A stretch of DNA of 64,000 nt, from assembly GCA_036384795.1 (NCBI GenBank), contig DASVLP010000074.1:41387-105386 (forward strand), given 5' to 3'. The notes below the pieces were generated by a model. That model ran no database searches and was not told the DNA's origin. It worked only from the letters and a program-made list of their open reading frames with translations. Shown here one piece after another: positions 18,749-28,670 of the stretch. The DNA comes from Andeanibacterium sp036384795. Lineage in GTDB: Bacteria > Pseudomonadota > Alphaproteobacteria > Sphingomonadales > Sphingomonadaceae. The first letter of the stretch is position 1. Each line of letters begins with the position of its first letter. Made by a program: the position numbers and the translations under genes.

Positions 18749-19663
18749 TTATCCGAGGCGCCCGATCCATTCGAGCAGCGGCCCGGTAAGCGACGCATCG
18801 GCCGTCCCAATCGCATCGCCTTCGGTGTAGTGATTGTGATCGGCCAGCTCGACGCTGCGCGGACAGGCCGCGGGCGCTTTGCACAAGTCCGCGATCAGGC
18901 CTTTCGCGGTGCGCCGCATCGGCTCCGGGTCGAACTCGGCATAGGCGAGAAACAGCGGCACGCCCGAAGCCTTGAGCCGCGCGTTCACCGCAACGGCGTT
19001 TTGCGCATCACGATCGGTTCCGTAATAGACGTTGGGCGCCTCGCCGCTCCCGAAGACGTAGTTCGGCGACAGCAGCACCGCGCCCTTCACGCTGTTGAAC
19101 TCGCCGCCGTGCAGCTTGGGATGGCCGAGATAGTCGATCACGTGGTTCGCCCCCGCCGAATGGCCGAACAGCACGATCCGCGCCGGATCGCCGCCCCGGC
19201 TGGCGATATTGGCACGGACCCAGCCGATCGCCGCCGCAAGGTCCTGCGTTGCGCCGGGAAAGGTCGTACCGGGCGCCAGGCGGTAATCGACGTTGACTCC
19301 GATCATGCGATGCCGGGCGGCCCAGGCAGTGATGTTGTCGGGATAATATTCGCCGTGCTTGTCGCCGCGGGTGAAGCCGCCGCCGTGGACGAACAGCAGT
19401 ACGGGAAGCGGCCCTTTCGCCCCCTCGGGGACGTAGAGGTCAAGCTTCTGCAGCGGATCGTTGCCGTAGGCGATGTCGCGCGTGACGGTGAGGCCCTGAT
19501 AAGTCTCGTGCGCGAACAGCGGCCGATAGAGCGCGCCGGCGGCGATCGGATCCATCGCCTGGCCGGCCGCGCGAATCTTCGCCGCGATGTCGGGCGGCAC
19601 TTGCGCCGCCGCTGCTCCGGCAAGCAGGCCGATGCCGCACACCGCGGTGAGCTTTCCCGTCAT
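18749..19663 (-). CDS. Secreted alpha/beta hydrolase (HSL/BD-FAE-like esterase)
   Basis: A 304-residue esterase with a signal peptide (MTGKLTAVCGIGLLAGAAAA). The oxyanion-hole motif HGGGFTRGD and nucleophile elbow GHSAGANH are those of the hormone-sensitive-lipase group and of BD-FAE-type feruloyl esterases. Late Asp (EFDPEPM) and His (DHNHYTEGD) complete the triad. It lies near the fer genes, so a feruloyl or acetyl esterase role is possible, but the fold alone does not settle the substrate. It is convergent with recQ. Confidence 0.78.
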   Translation of the reverse strand: MTGKLTAVCGIGLLAGAAAAQVPPDIAAKIRAAGQAMDPIAAGALYRPLFAHETYQGLTVTRDIAYGNDPLQKLDLYVPEGAKGPLPVLLFVHGGGFTRGDKHGEYYPDNITAWAARHRMIGVNVDYRLAPGTTFPGATQDLAAAIGWVRANIASRGGDPARIVLFGHSAGANHVIDYLGHPKLHGGEFNSVKGAVLLSPNYVFGSGEAPNVYYGTDRDAQNAVAVNARLKASGVPLFLAYAEFDPEPMRRTAKGLIADLCKAPAACPRSVELADHNHYTEGDAIGTADASLTGPLLEWIGRLG

Positions 19664-19743
19664 CCAACCTCTCGGACGTTCGATTTGCCAGGCAACCTAG
19701 CGCGGATCTCGCGCAAGGGAAGCCGGAGGGAGATGGCGCGAGC

Positions 19744-20946
19744 TTACCCCTCCAGCGTCATCCGCACGAAGTCGACCGTCTGGCGGGTCGCGAGGGCAAA
19801 CTCCGTCTCGGTTGCCTTGAAGCTGCCGAAGTGGGCGAACTGGTCGGGCGTCATGCCGTCGTATTCGTAGGCCTGGCGGAAGCTCGGAAGCTTCAGCAGC
19901 TTCTCGATGCTCGCCTTGTTGGGCTCGCGATCGATCGCGTTGGGGTCGAACGGCTCGAGCACGTCCTCGACTTCCATCAGCCCGGCGATGTAGCCCGGCG
20001 GGCAGGTGTAGACCATGTCGCTGCCGCCGAAATCCTGGATGTGACGGCTGACCGTCTTGCCGGTGCGATCGTCCTTTTCGACGCGCATCGAGCACTGCAG
20101 CATCTTCGAAGGATGGCCGATTTTCTTGCCGTAGTGGTACGCGCGCTTGAGCACCGCTTCCTCGCCGTCGCGGATTTCGCTGAGCGACAGCTCGATCCCG
20201 CGCGCAGCAGCTTCGCGCTTCCAGTCGCTCAGTTCGCCGAGGCGCGCGGACATGTGGGTGATCACCGAGCGCCACTTGGAAAGGTCCACGCCCGCCGCCT
20301 TCGCCCGCAATAGCCCGGCGCTGACCGCGGCCATGCAGCGCAGGTATTGCGGCACGGTGAAGCTGGTGGTGTTGTTGGTGCTGATCCCACGCGCGGTCAG
20401 CTCCTCGAGCACTTCGTAACCCTGCTTCGAGCCGGGCAGCTTGACCATCACGTTTTCGCCCATCTCCGCGATCGACAGGCCCTGCGCGAGCATCTTGTCG
20501 CCGTCGGTCACGAAGCGCGGGTCAACCTGGCCCGAGAGCCAGCCGTACTTGCCGTTCGACTTCGCCCACACCGGATGGATCGCGGCCGCGCCCTTTTTCA
20601 CCAGGTCGAGGTACATCGCCCAGTAGACGCGCTCGTAGTCGTGGCCCGGATTGGCCGCGGCGATCTTCCTGATCTCGGCCGCCCACAGCTCGGGCGCGAG
20701 CTTGATCGCCTGGAGGCTGAGCGGCGGGTTGGTGGTGACCCCGCGGAAGCCCATCGTGCCTTCGCGCTTGATCGTCTCGTCGTCGTACAGCCGCTCGAGC
20801 TGGGCGGTCCAGTCCGCGCGCTTGCCCTCCGGGGCCTTGGCGAGGGTTTCCTGCTCCCAGCTCGGGTAGATCAGCGGGGAGGAATCCCACCAGATCTCGG
20901 CATCGGGATTGGTGGCGGCGAGTTGTTCGAGAACGTTTTGAGTCAT
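19744..20946 (-). CDS. Transaldolase family protein
   Basis: A 400-residue protein with the transaldolase family signature GFRGVTTNPPLSLQAI and the Schiff-base Lys block NVMVKLPGSKQG, followed by STNNTTSFTVPQYL. Classical transaldolases move a dihydroxyacetone unit between sugar phosphates. This longer version has an extended C-terminus (FALATRQTVDFVRMTLEG) and may have a distinct substrate. It lies about 190 bp downstream of ferA, separated from it by a palindromic repeat, so it may or may not share the fer transcript. Confidence 0.8.
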   Translation of the reverse strand: MTQNVLEQLAATNPDAEIWWDSSPLIYPSWEQETLAKAPEGKRADWTAQLERLYDDETIKREGTMGFRGVTTNPPLSLQAIKLAPELWAAEIRKIAAANPGHDYERVYWAMYLDLVKKGAAAIHPVWAKSNGKYGWLSGQVDPRFVTDGDKMLAQGLSIAEMGENVMVKLPGSKQGYEVLEELTARGISTNNTTSFTVPQYLRCMAAVSAGLLRAKAAGVDLSKWRSVITHMSARLGELSDWKREAAARGIELSLSEIRDGEEAVLKRAYHYGKKIGHPSKMLQCSMRVEKDDRTGKTVSRHIQDFGGSDMVYTCPPGYIAGLMEVEDVLEPFDPNAIDREPNKASIEKLLKLPSFRQAYEYDGMTPDQFAHFGSFKATETEFALATRQTVDFVRMTLEG

Positions 20947-21013
20947 AGCCGGGCCGCTCTAGGCAGATTGAGTTTGTCCGGCAATGGCAGGTTTGGTTTC
21001 GACCGGTGAAGTT

Positions 21014-21127
21014 CCTCCCCCATCGGGGGAGGGGGACCGCCGGACGAAGTCCGTGGTGGAGGGGGCCTGGTGCATGCCCGCCCCCTCCGTCAGCCCTTCG
21101 GGCTGCCACCTCCCCCGGAGGGGGAGG
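21014..21127. repeat. Palindromic GC-rich intergenic repeat (type 1)
   Basis: About 115 bp between ferA and the transaldolase gene made of nested inverted repeats. A CCTCCCC/GGGGAGG hairpin is at 21014-21032, CGGAC-GAA-GTCCG at 21041-21053, CAGCCC-TTC-GGGCTG at 21091-21105, and the almost perfect CCTCCCCCGGAGGGGGAGG at 21109-21127. The two halves are also roughly complementary to each other (GGTGGAGGGGG against CCCCCTCC). This type of C/G-rich stem-loop element is common between genes in sphingomonads. It may stabilise or end the fer transcript. Confidence 0.75.
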
Positions 21128-21136
21128 ATCGGATTA

Positions 21137-23260
21137 TCAGCGCTCGACCAGCATCAGCGCGTCGAGCGCGACGACGCCTTCGCCCACCGGGTGCACGATC
21201 ACCGGGTTGAGGTCGATCTCGCGGATCGCCGGGTTGCCGGCCATGATCCGGCCGACTTCGACCACCAGCGCGGCAAGCGCCGGGACATCGAGCGCGGGCG
21301 AGCCGCGATAGCCCTTGAGCAGCGCCGCCTGCTTGAGGCCGAGCAGCTTGTCGGCGACTTGTTCGGCCGAAAGGTCCGGCGTCACCAGCACCACGTCCTT
21401 CAGAATCTCGGCGGTCACCCCGCCGAACCCGGCGAGCACCACCGGGCCCCATTCGGGATCGTTCTTGGCCCCGACGATCATCTCGAGGCCCATCTTGCCC
21501 ATCTTCTCGACCAGCACGCCGTCGAGCGCGATCGAGGAATCGTAGGCGGCGACGTTGCCGTACATTTTTGCAAACGCGGCCCGCACTTCGTCGGCGCTCT
21601 TGAGGTTGAGGATCACCCCACCCGCGTCGCTCTTGTGGCCAAGCGCGGCGGCCTGGGCCTTGAGCACGACCGGGAAACCGATCTCTTCCGCGGCCGAGGC
21701 GGCTTCGTCGGCGCTTGCGGCGAACGTGCTGCGCGGGAACGCGATGCCGAGCGGGCCGAGCAAGGCCTTGGCCTTGTATTCCGGCACCACGCCCGAAACG
21801 TCGCTCAGCCCCGGCACCTGCACCGGCGGCAGCGAACGGTCCGAAAGGTCGCGCTTGGCCAGGTCCGCCAGCCGCGCGATCGCGCGATAGGCGCGCTCGG
21901 TCGACGGGAACCACGGAATGCCGGCGTCGCGCAGCCCTTTGATGTATTCAGGCGGCACCCGCGCCCCTTCGTCGACCCCGGCGAAGACCAGCGGCTTGCC
22001 GAACCCGCCGCCTTCCAGCACCTTGATGATGTGCGGCATCTTGATCCCGCAAGTCACTGGATCGGTTTGGATAATCGAGGCGACGACCGAGCCGACCCGC
22101 TCATCCTCCAGCAGCGCGGTGAGCGCCTTGGTGTAGATCTCCGGCTCCGACAGGCCGATCGCGGTGATGTCGGTCGGATTCGAGACCGGCACGAATTCGG
22201 GCAGCACCGCGCGCAAGGCGGGGCTGTTCTCGTCGTTCAGGTCGAGCAGGTCGAGGCCGATATCGTCGGCGATGTCGAACGCAAGGCCGCGCAGCGCCCC
22301 GCTCTCGCCGAGCACCACCATGTTCGCGCCCGGGAGGTCCGGGCAGCGCAGCGCGATCTCGGTGATATCGCCCAGCTCCTCGAGCGTTTCGGCGAAGATC
22401 ACGCCTTCGCGCGCAAGCTTGGTCTTCATCAACTGATAGTCGCCGGCCATCGCGCCGGTGTGGGTCGCCGCCGACTCCTGCGCCTTGTCGGACTTGCCGG
22501 GATGCAGCACGATCACCGGCTTGCCCGCCTCGCGCGCGCGGCGGACCGCGGCGAGGAAGGCCTGCGGACGGCGCACGCTTTCGAGATACATCGAGATGAC
22601 GTGGGTATGCGGATCGTCGACCAGCCACTCGACGAAATCCTCGACGCCCGAGCCCGCCTCGTTGCCGGTCGAGACCGAGGTCGAGACATAGCACCCGCGC
22701 GGGTGCAGCACCGTCGCCAGCACCGCCGCGATCGCGCCCGACTGGCTGGCGATGCCAACCGCGCGTGCGCCTTCGGGCGGGGTCAGCATGTTGATCTCGA
22801 CGAAGGTCAGCGGCACGCGGGTGACGTAGTTGGTGCAGCCCAGGCAGTTCGGGCCCTCGATTACGATACCATACCGGCGGCCGATCTCGCCCAGCTCGGC
22901 CTGTTCCTTCGCGCCGGCCTCGCCGGCTTCGGAGAACCCGGCGGCATAGATCACCACCGCGCCGCAGCCGCGCTCGGCGAGAGTCCGCACGGTGTCGAGC
23001 ACCGCCGGGCGCGGGATCGCGAGCACCGCGCAATCGATGCCTTCGGGGAGCTCCTCGACCGAATGCCACACTTTGAGCCCCTGAAGCTCGTCGCGCTTGG
23101 GATTGACCGGATAGATGTCGCCGGCGAATTCGTACTGCACCAGGTTGTTCAGCAAGGTCGCGCCGAGCGCGCCGACCCGGTCCGACGCGCCGACCACCGC
23201 GACGCTCTTGGGGCGCAGCAGGCGGTCGATCTGCTCGTTGGTGAAGCGCTTGGTGCTCAT
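21137..23260 (-). CDS. ferA: ADP-forming acyl-CoA (feruloyl-CoA) synthetase
   Basis: A 707-residue acyl-CoA ligase of the NDP-forming (acetyl-CoA synthetase ADP-forming) type. The order is an N-terminal CoA-binding domain (LLRPKSVAVVGASDRVGALG), a succinyl-CoA-ligase-like middle with the phospho-His region ATHTGAMAGDYQ, and a C-terminal ATP-grasp domain (FPVVLKAQAAALGHKSDAGG). In Sphingobium SYK-6 the feruloyl-CoA synthetase FerA belongs to this type and sits next to FerB and FerC. The same arrangement here supports a role activating ferulate and related hydroxycinnamates. The gene follows ferB on the same strand after a 195-bp gap holding a repeat. Confidence 0.82.
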   Translation of the reverse strand: MSTKRFTNEQIDRLLRPKSVAVVGASDRVGALGATLLNNLVQYEFAGDIYPVNPKRDELQGLKVWHSVEELPEGIDCAVLAIPRPAVLDTVRTLAERGCGAVVIYAAGFSEAGEAGAKEQAELGEIGRRYGIVIEGPNCLGCTNYVTRVPLTFVEINMLTPPEGARAVGIASQSGAIAAVLATVLHPRGCYVSTSVSTGNEAGSGVEDFVEWLVDDPHTHVISMYLESVRRPQAFLAAVRRAREAGKPVIVLHPGKSDKAQESAATHTGAMAGDYQLMKTKLAREGVIFAETLEELGDITEIALRCPDLPGANMVVLGESGALRGLAFDIADDIGLDLLDLNDENSPALRAVLPEFVPVSNPTDITAIGLSEPEIYTKALTALLEDERVGSVVASIIQTDPVTCGIKMPHIIKVLEGGGFGKPLVFAGVDEGARVPPEYIKGLRDAGIPWFPSTERAYRAIARLADLAKRDLSDRSLPPVQVPGLSDVSGVVPEYKAKALLGPLGIAFPRSTFAASADEAASAAEEIGFPVVLKAQAAALGHKSDAGGVILNLKSADEVRAAFAKMYGNVAAYDSSIALDGVLVEKMGKMGLEMIVGAKNDPEWGPVVLAGFGGVTAEILKDVVLVTPDLSAEQVADKLLGLKQAALLKGYRGSPALDVPALAALVVEVGRIMAGNPAIREIDLNPVIVHPVGEGVVALDALMLVER

Positions 23261-23315
23261 GCGATCCTCGTCCTCAGCTTTCGCGGCCCGTAGCCAGCCA
23301 ACCCCGTTTCGTCAT

Positions 23316-23420
23316 CCCCGCGGCAGCGGGGAAGCAGCATTTTTTTCGCGCAAAGACGCAAAGGCGCAAAGAGCTGGCGGTTGCCGCAACGTCTTCGCGT
23401 CTTCGCGTCTTTGCGCGAAT
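23316..23420. repeat. Inverted-repeat element between ferB and ferA (type 2)
   Basis: The 195-bp gap between ferB and ferA holds two stem-loops. The first is CCCCGC-GGCA-GCGGGG (23316-23331). The second is a larger element whose 15-bp arms TTCGCGCAAAGACGC (23345-23359) and its exact complement (23405-23419) flank short direct repeats of the type CGCAAAG and CTTCGCGT. The remaining part of the gap has no open frame. Such elements recur between genes in sphingomonads; here it interrupts what should be an operon and could lower or separate ferA expression. Confidence 0.75.
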
Positions 23421-23455
23421 CAAATCTCTTCGTTCCGAATGCGCGGAAGGAGAGT

Positions 23456-24316
23456 TCAGTCCGCCTTCACCTTGCTCTTGTCGAACGCGCCCAGCCCGGG
23501 CTTGAAGCTCTTCTCGTCAAGGAACTGCTTGGTGGCTTCCTTGCGCGCGGCGAGGCCGCCGAACTGGTTCAACGCTTCCTGCGCGCGGATCAGGTAGTCC
23601 TCGGCGTTGTCGTAAGTCATCTCGCGCACGCGGCGGACCGCCCACTTGGTCGCGCGCAGCGCCTGGCTGTCCTTCTTCTTCAGCACGTCGGCCACTTCCT
23701 GCACGCGGGCCTTGAGCTTGTCGGCCGGCAGCGATTCGTTGACCATGCCTTTCTCGGCGGCCTGCTTGCCGGTGAGGTTCTCGCCCATCATCGCGTGGTA
23801 CATCGCGTCGCGGAAGCCCATCAGCTCGGCCGCGACCTTCGACGCGCCGCCGCCCGGCAGGATCGCCCAATTGATCTCGCTGAGGCCGAATTGCGCGTCG
23901 TCGGCGCAGTAGGCGAGATCGCAGGCGAACAGCGGGCCATAGGCGCCGCCGAAGCACCAGCCGTTGATCATGCCGATCGTCGGTTTCTCGTACCACCGCA
24001 GGCGCTCCCACCAGGAGTACGCTTCGCGCTGCGACTCGCGGATCGCATGGAGCCCCTCGGCCTCGGTCATGCGGAAGTATTCGAGCAGGTCCATGCCCGC
24101 CGACCACGAGCTGCCCTCGCCGGTCAGCACCAGCACCTGCACGTCGTCGCGGAACTCGAGTTCGTTCAGCACTTGGAGCATCCGCCGGTTGAGCTTGGGG
24201 CTCATGCAGTTGCGCTTGTCGGGTCGGTTGAAATAGACCCAGGCGACCCCGTCTTCGATCTCGTAACGGACGGTATCGTGCTCGGGGCGCGGATCGGGTT
24301 GCGACGGCATGGCCAT
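23456..24316 (-). CDS. ferB: Feruloyl-CoA hydratase/lyase (p-hydroxycinnamoyl-CoA hydratase/lyase)
   Basis: A 286-residue crotonase-fold enzyme. The stretches VAWVYFNRPDKRNCMSPKLN, TGEGSSWSAGMDLLEYFR, CFGGAYGPLFACDLAYCADD and FGLSEINWAILPGGGASK match hydroxycinnamoyl-CoA hydratase/lyases (Ech/HCHL/FerB), which hydrate feruloyl-CoA and cleave it to vanillin and acetyl-CoA. The W-W-E-R-L-R-W-Y segment in the middle and the C-terminal Y-D-N-A-E-D-Y-L are also typical of that subgroup. It is first in the minus-strand ferB-ferA pair and divergent from the MarR gene. Vanillin-processing genes are not in the window; the acetyl-CoA synthetase is nearby. Confidence 0.88.
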   Translation of the reverse strand: MAMPSQPDPRPEHDTVRYEIEDGVAWVYFNRPDKRNCMSPKLNRRMLQVLNELEFRDDVQVLVLTGEGSSWSAGMDLLEYFRMTEAEGLHAIRESQREAYSWWERLRWYEKPTIGMINGWCFGGAYGPLFACDLAYCADDAQFGLSEINWAILPGGGASKVAAELMGFRDAMYHAMMGENLTGKQAAEKGMVNESLPADKLKARVQEVADVLKKKDSQALRATKWAVRRVREMTYDNAEDYLIRAQEALNQFGGLAARKEATKQFLDEKSFKPGLGAFDKSKVKAD

Positions 24317-24358
24317 GGTGCGGACTCCTCTGGATCAAGCTTGGGCGTTGCGCCCGGT

Positions 24359-24379
24359 ATTGTTATAAGTCATAACTAT
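24359..24379. promoter_or_regulatory. Inverted repeat in the ferB/ferC divergent promoter, candidate FerC operator
   Basis: Arms ATTGTTAT and ATAACTAT are complementary in seven of eight positions around the spacer AAGTC (perfect core GTTAT/ATAAC at 24362-24376). The element sits between the ferB start (24316) and the ferC start (24418). MarR-family repressors bind short dyads in such places. On the minus strand it also contains a TATAAC-like -10 for ferB. Confidence 0.55.
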
Positions 24380-24417
24380 CGAAGAAGCCCTCTGCAACGC
24401 AATTGTTGACATCCGGT

Positions 24418-24828
24418 ATGCACGACCCGCTGCAAAAATCGCCCGGCTATGCGCTCCGCCGCGCCTCGCATGCGATGATGGCCGAGCTCGCCGAGCGGCT
24501 TGTCGGCCTCGGCCTCAAGATGGCCGACGCTTCGGTGCTGATGATGATCGAAGCCAACGCGGGCGTTACCGCCAGCCAGATCGGCCGTGCGCTCGACATC
24601 CGCCGCGCCAACATGGTGCCGCTGCTCAAGAAGCTGGAAGACGCCGGACTGGTCGAGCGCGCGCCGATCGACGGGAAGTCGCAAGGGCTGAGCCTGACGC
24701 CGAGCGGTGCCGCGCGCCTCGCCGAAGCGCGGCGGGTGATCGACGCGTTCGAGGCAGGGCTGCTGGCGCGGGTGCCCGAAAAGCACCGCGCGCACCTGCT
24801 CCCCGCGCTCGACGCGCTCTGGCGCTGA
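24418..24828 (+). CDS. ferC: MarR family regulator of the ferulate operon (FerC-like)
   Basis: A 136-residue MarR-type winged-helix regulator. The recognition-helix region TASQIGRALDIRRANMVPLLK and the wing GLVERAPIDGKSQGLSLTPSG are clear. It is divergent from ferB with about 100 bp between starts, the same arrangement as FerC in Sphingobium SYK-6, where the repressor is released by hydroxycinnamoyl-CoA. The start chosen is ATG 24418; a TTG five codons upstream (24403) is open. The ligand assignment is by analogy. Confidence 0.8.
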   Translation: MHDPLQKSPGYALRRASHAMMAELAERLVGLGLKMADASVLMMIEANAGVTASQIGRALDIRRANMVPLLKKLEDAGLVERAPIDGKSQGLSLTPSGAARLAEARRVIDAFEAGLLARVPEKHRAHLLPALDALWR

Positions 24829-24840
24829 CTCCCAAAAGTC

Positions 24841-24920
24841 GTCATTGCGAGCACAGCCAAGCAATCCGGAGTCGCGCGCGCCACCCTGGATTGCTTCGGG
24901 GCTTTGCCCCTCGCAAAGAC
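24841..24920. repeat. Palindromic intergenic repeat (type 3)
   Basis: An 80-bp imperfect palindrome between the MarR gene and acs. The outer arms GTCATTGCGAG (24841-24851) and CTCGCAAAGAC (24910-24920) pair in 10 of 11 positions. The inner arms AAGCAATCC (24859-24867) and GGATTGCTT (24888-24896) pair perfectly. The sequence resembles the widespread GTCATTGCGAG...CTCGCAATGAC small palindromic repeat of alphaproteobacteria. It ends 27 bp before the acs start codon and may form the 5' leader of that mRNA. Confidence 0.8.
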
Positions 24921-24947
24921 GAGGGAAGGAAGCAGAGGGAGCGAGCG

Positions 24948-26884
<1,937 letters not shown>

Positions 26885-26888
<4 letters not shown>

Positions 26889-27511
26889 TCACGATCTACC
26901 ACATGCCCCGCACCCGCTCGGTGCGGCTCGTCTGGCTGATGGAGGAACTGGGCGAGGAGTACCGCATCGAGCGGCTGTCGATGCCGGTGCCGGAATCCTA
27001 CCTGTCGGTCAGCCCGACGGGGGCAATCCCGGCGATCGACGACGGCGGCATCCGGATGACCGGTTCGATCGCGATCCTGCAGTATCTCACCGGCCGCCGG
27101 CTGGTTGCGGGCGATGAGACGGCGAAGGCGCTGACCGTCGGGCCGCTGCCCGATCCGGCCGCCTATGCCGAGCACCTGCAGTTCCTGCATTTCGGCGAGG
27201 CGGATCTCGCCACGCCGATCAGCGCGATCTTCCGCGGCCAGCTGGCGGCGAAGGACGGCGATCCCTCAAACCCGACGTTCGACTGGCTGGTGGGCGCGCT
27301 CGCCAAGCGCCTGGCAATGCTCGACAATCACTTTGCCGACGGCCGCACCTGGATCACCGGCGAGAACTTCACCATCGCGGACATCTCGATCGCCTATCCG
27401 CTCGGTCGGCTCGAGACGGTCAAGCTCGAGCATCTGCTGACGCCGAACCTCGCCGCTTACCGCGCTCGGCTCCAGGCCCGTCCGGCCTACCGGCGCGCCG
27501 CGGAAGTCTAG
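26885..27511 (+). CDS. Glutathione S-transferase
   Basis: A 208-residue GST. The thioredoxin-like N-terminal half starts ITIYHMPRTRSVRLVWLMEEL, with the glutathione-binding cis-Pro region GAIPAIDDGGIRMTGSIAIL. The helical C-terminal half ends with WITGENFTIADISIAYPLGRL. The start overlaps the acs stop (ATGA), so it is likely co-translated with acs. Some sphingomonad GSTs cleave lignin ethers, but nothing in the sequence shows that here. Confidence 0.88.
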
Positions 27512-27591
27512 CGCAAGATCCGCGTCCGAATGGGTGTTGCGCGGGGCCGATTGCCAGGCTTACACGAGACAAAGTCAATAAACGGGAGGGG

Positions 27592-28635
27592 ATGATGAAA
27601 GCTTCGATCAAAGCCGCGCTAGCCGCCGGCGCCTGCGCCCTGGCCGCGCTTGCCGCCGGCAGCGCCACGGCCACCGAGCCGCCGGGCGGCGTCCCCCTGC
27701 CCCATCACGCCTGCCAGCGCGATTGCCTGCAAGGCTACATGGACAAGTACCTTGCCGCGATGGCCGCGCACCGGGTCGATCCCGGCTTGTTCGCGAAGAA
27801 CGTGCGCTTCACCGAGAACGGCGTCGAGCTGCCGTTCGGCACCGAAGGCCTGTGGGCCACCGCCAGCGGCGTGGGCCACTACAAGTTCTACGTGCCCGAC
27901 GTGGAGACCCAGCAAGTGGCGTTCATGGGCACGATGATGGAAACCGCCTCGTCGAGCGCGGCGGGCCCGGCGCGCGCGCCCGATCCGGTGGGGATCGACG
28001 TGCGGCTGCGCATCGACGCGGACGGCAGGATCAGCGAAGTCGAGCAGATCGTCGCCCGGCCCGACCGCCCGCTCGGCGCCGGCGCCGCGCCGAGCAGCAG
28101 CCCGTTCCCCGCGACCGGCGCCGCGGTCGAGGCGATGGGCTCGCCCAACGAGGTGTTCCTGCGCGACGTACCCGAGAACGAGCGGATGAGCCGCGCCGAC
28201 CTGATCGCGGTCGCCAACCAGTACTTCACCGGGATGCAGCGCAACGACGGCAAGGGCTACTACCCGTTCGCCGACGACTGCCTGCGGCACGAGAACGGGA
28301 TGATCTCCGCCGGCCCTCCCGGAACCGTCGGCATGGGTGGGCGGCCGGTGATGACCTGCAAGGGCCAGTTCGAGACCAGCCTCAAGGGCGTAGTCACCGG
28401 CATTCGCGACCGCCGCTTCGTTGCGGTCGACCCGCAGAAGGGCATCGTGTTCGCGTTCGCGGCATTCGACCACCGCCCGATCGACTGGACCTGGGAACTG
28501 GGCGAGCTGTTCAAGATCGAAGGCAACCAGATCCACCGGATCGAGGCGATCTTCATCCGCGGGCCTTACGGCGTGTGCTCGGGCTGGAGCACGTACGAGC
28601 AGTGCCGCTCCGAAGAAATCCACGACGTGCGGTGA
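27592..28635 (+). CDS. Secreted DUF8021-like protein, copy 1
   Basis: A 347-residue exported protein of unknown function. It has an N-terminal signal peptide (AALAAGACALAALAAGSATA) and a region starting CQRDCLQGYMDKYLAAMAAHR that looks like a SnoaL/NTF2-type helix seen in DUF8021 proteins. A second similar half starts near residue 197 (SRADLIAVANQYFTGMQRND) and has FADDCLRHENG and a closing WTWELGELFKIEGNQIHRIEAIF. Cys residues are paired along the chain. A strong ribosome site (GGGAGGGG) precedes the ATG. A shorter relative follows immediately. Confidence 0.6.
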   Translation: MMKASIKAALAAGACALAALAAGSATATEPPGGVPLPHHACQRDCLQGYMDKYLAAMAAHRVDPGLFAKNVRFTENGVELPFGTEGLWATASGVGHYKFYVPDVETQQVAFMGTMMETASSSAAGPARAPDPVGIDVRLRIDADGRISEVEQIVARPDRPLGAGAAPSSSPFPATGAAVEAMGSPNEVFLRDVPENERMSRADLIAVANQYFTGMQRNDGKGYYPFADDCLRHENGMISAGPPGTVGMGGRPVMTCKGQFETSLKGVVTGIRDRRFVAVDPQKGIVFAFAAFDHRPIDWTWELGELFKIEGNQIHRIEAIFIRGPYGVCSGWSTYEQCRSEEIHDVR

Positions 28636-28670
28636 AGTGGCCCGAAACATTCCCGTTCGAAAGGTTTGAT

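Noticed and set aside
20984..23293. Open frame of 769 codons on the plus strand opposite ferA
   Set aside because: It is a shadow of the ferA codon bias: repeated His/Arg/Asp-rich sequence, no domain, and it also covers the palindromic repeat.
21014..24920. CRISPR array or insertion sequence in the repeat-rich fer region
   Set aside because: The repeats are single palindromes of three different kinds, without regular spacers, transposase genes or target-site duplications that could be recognised.
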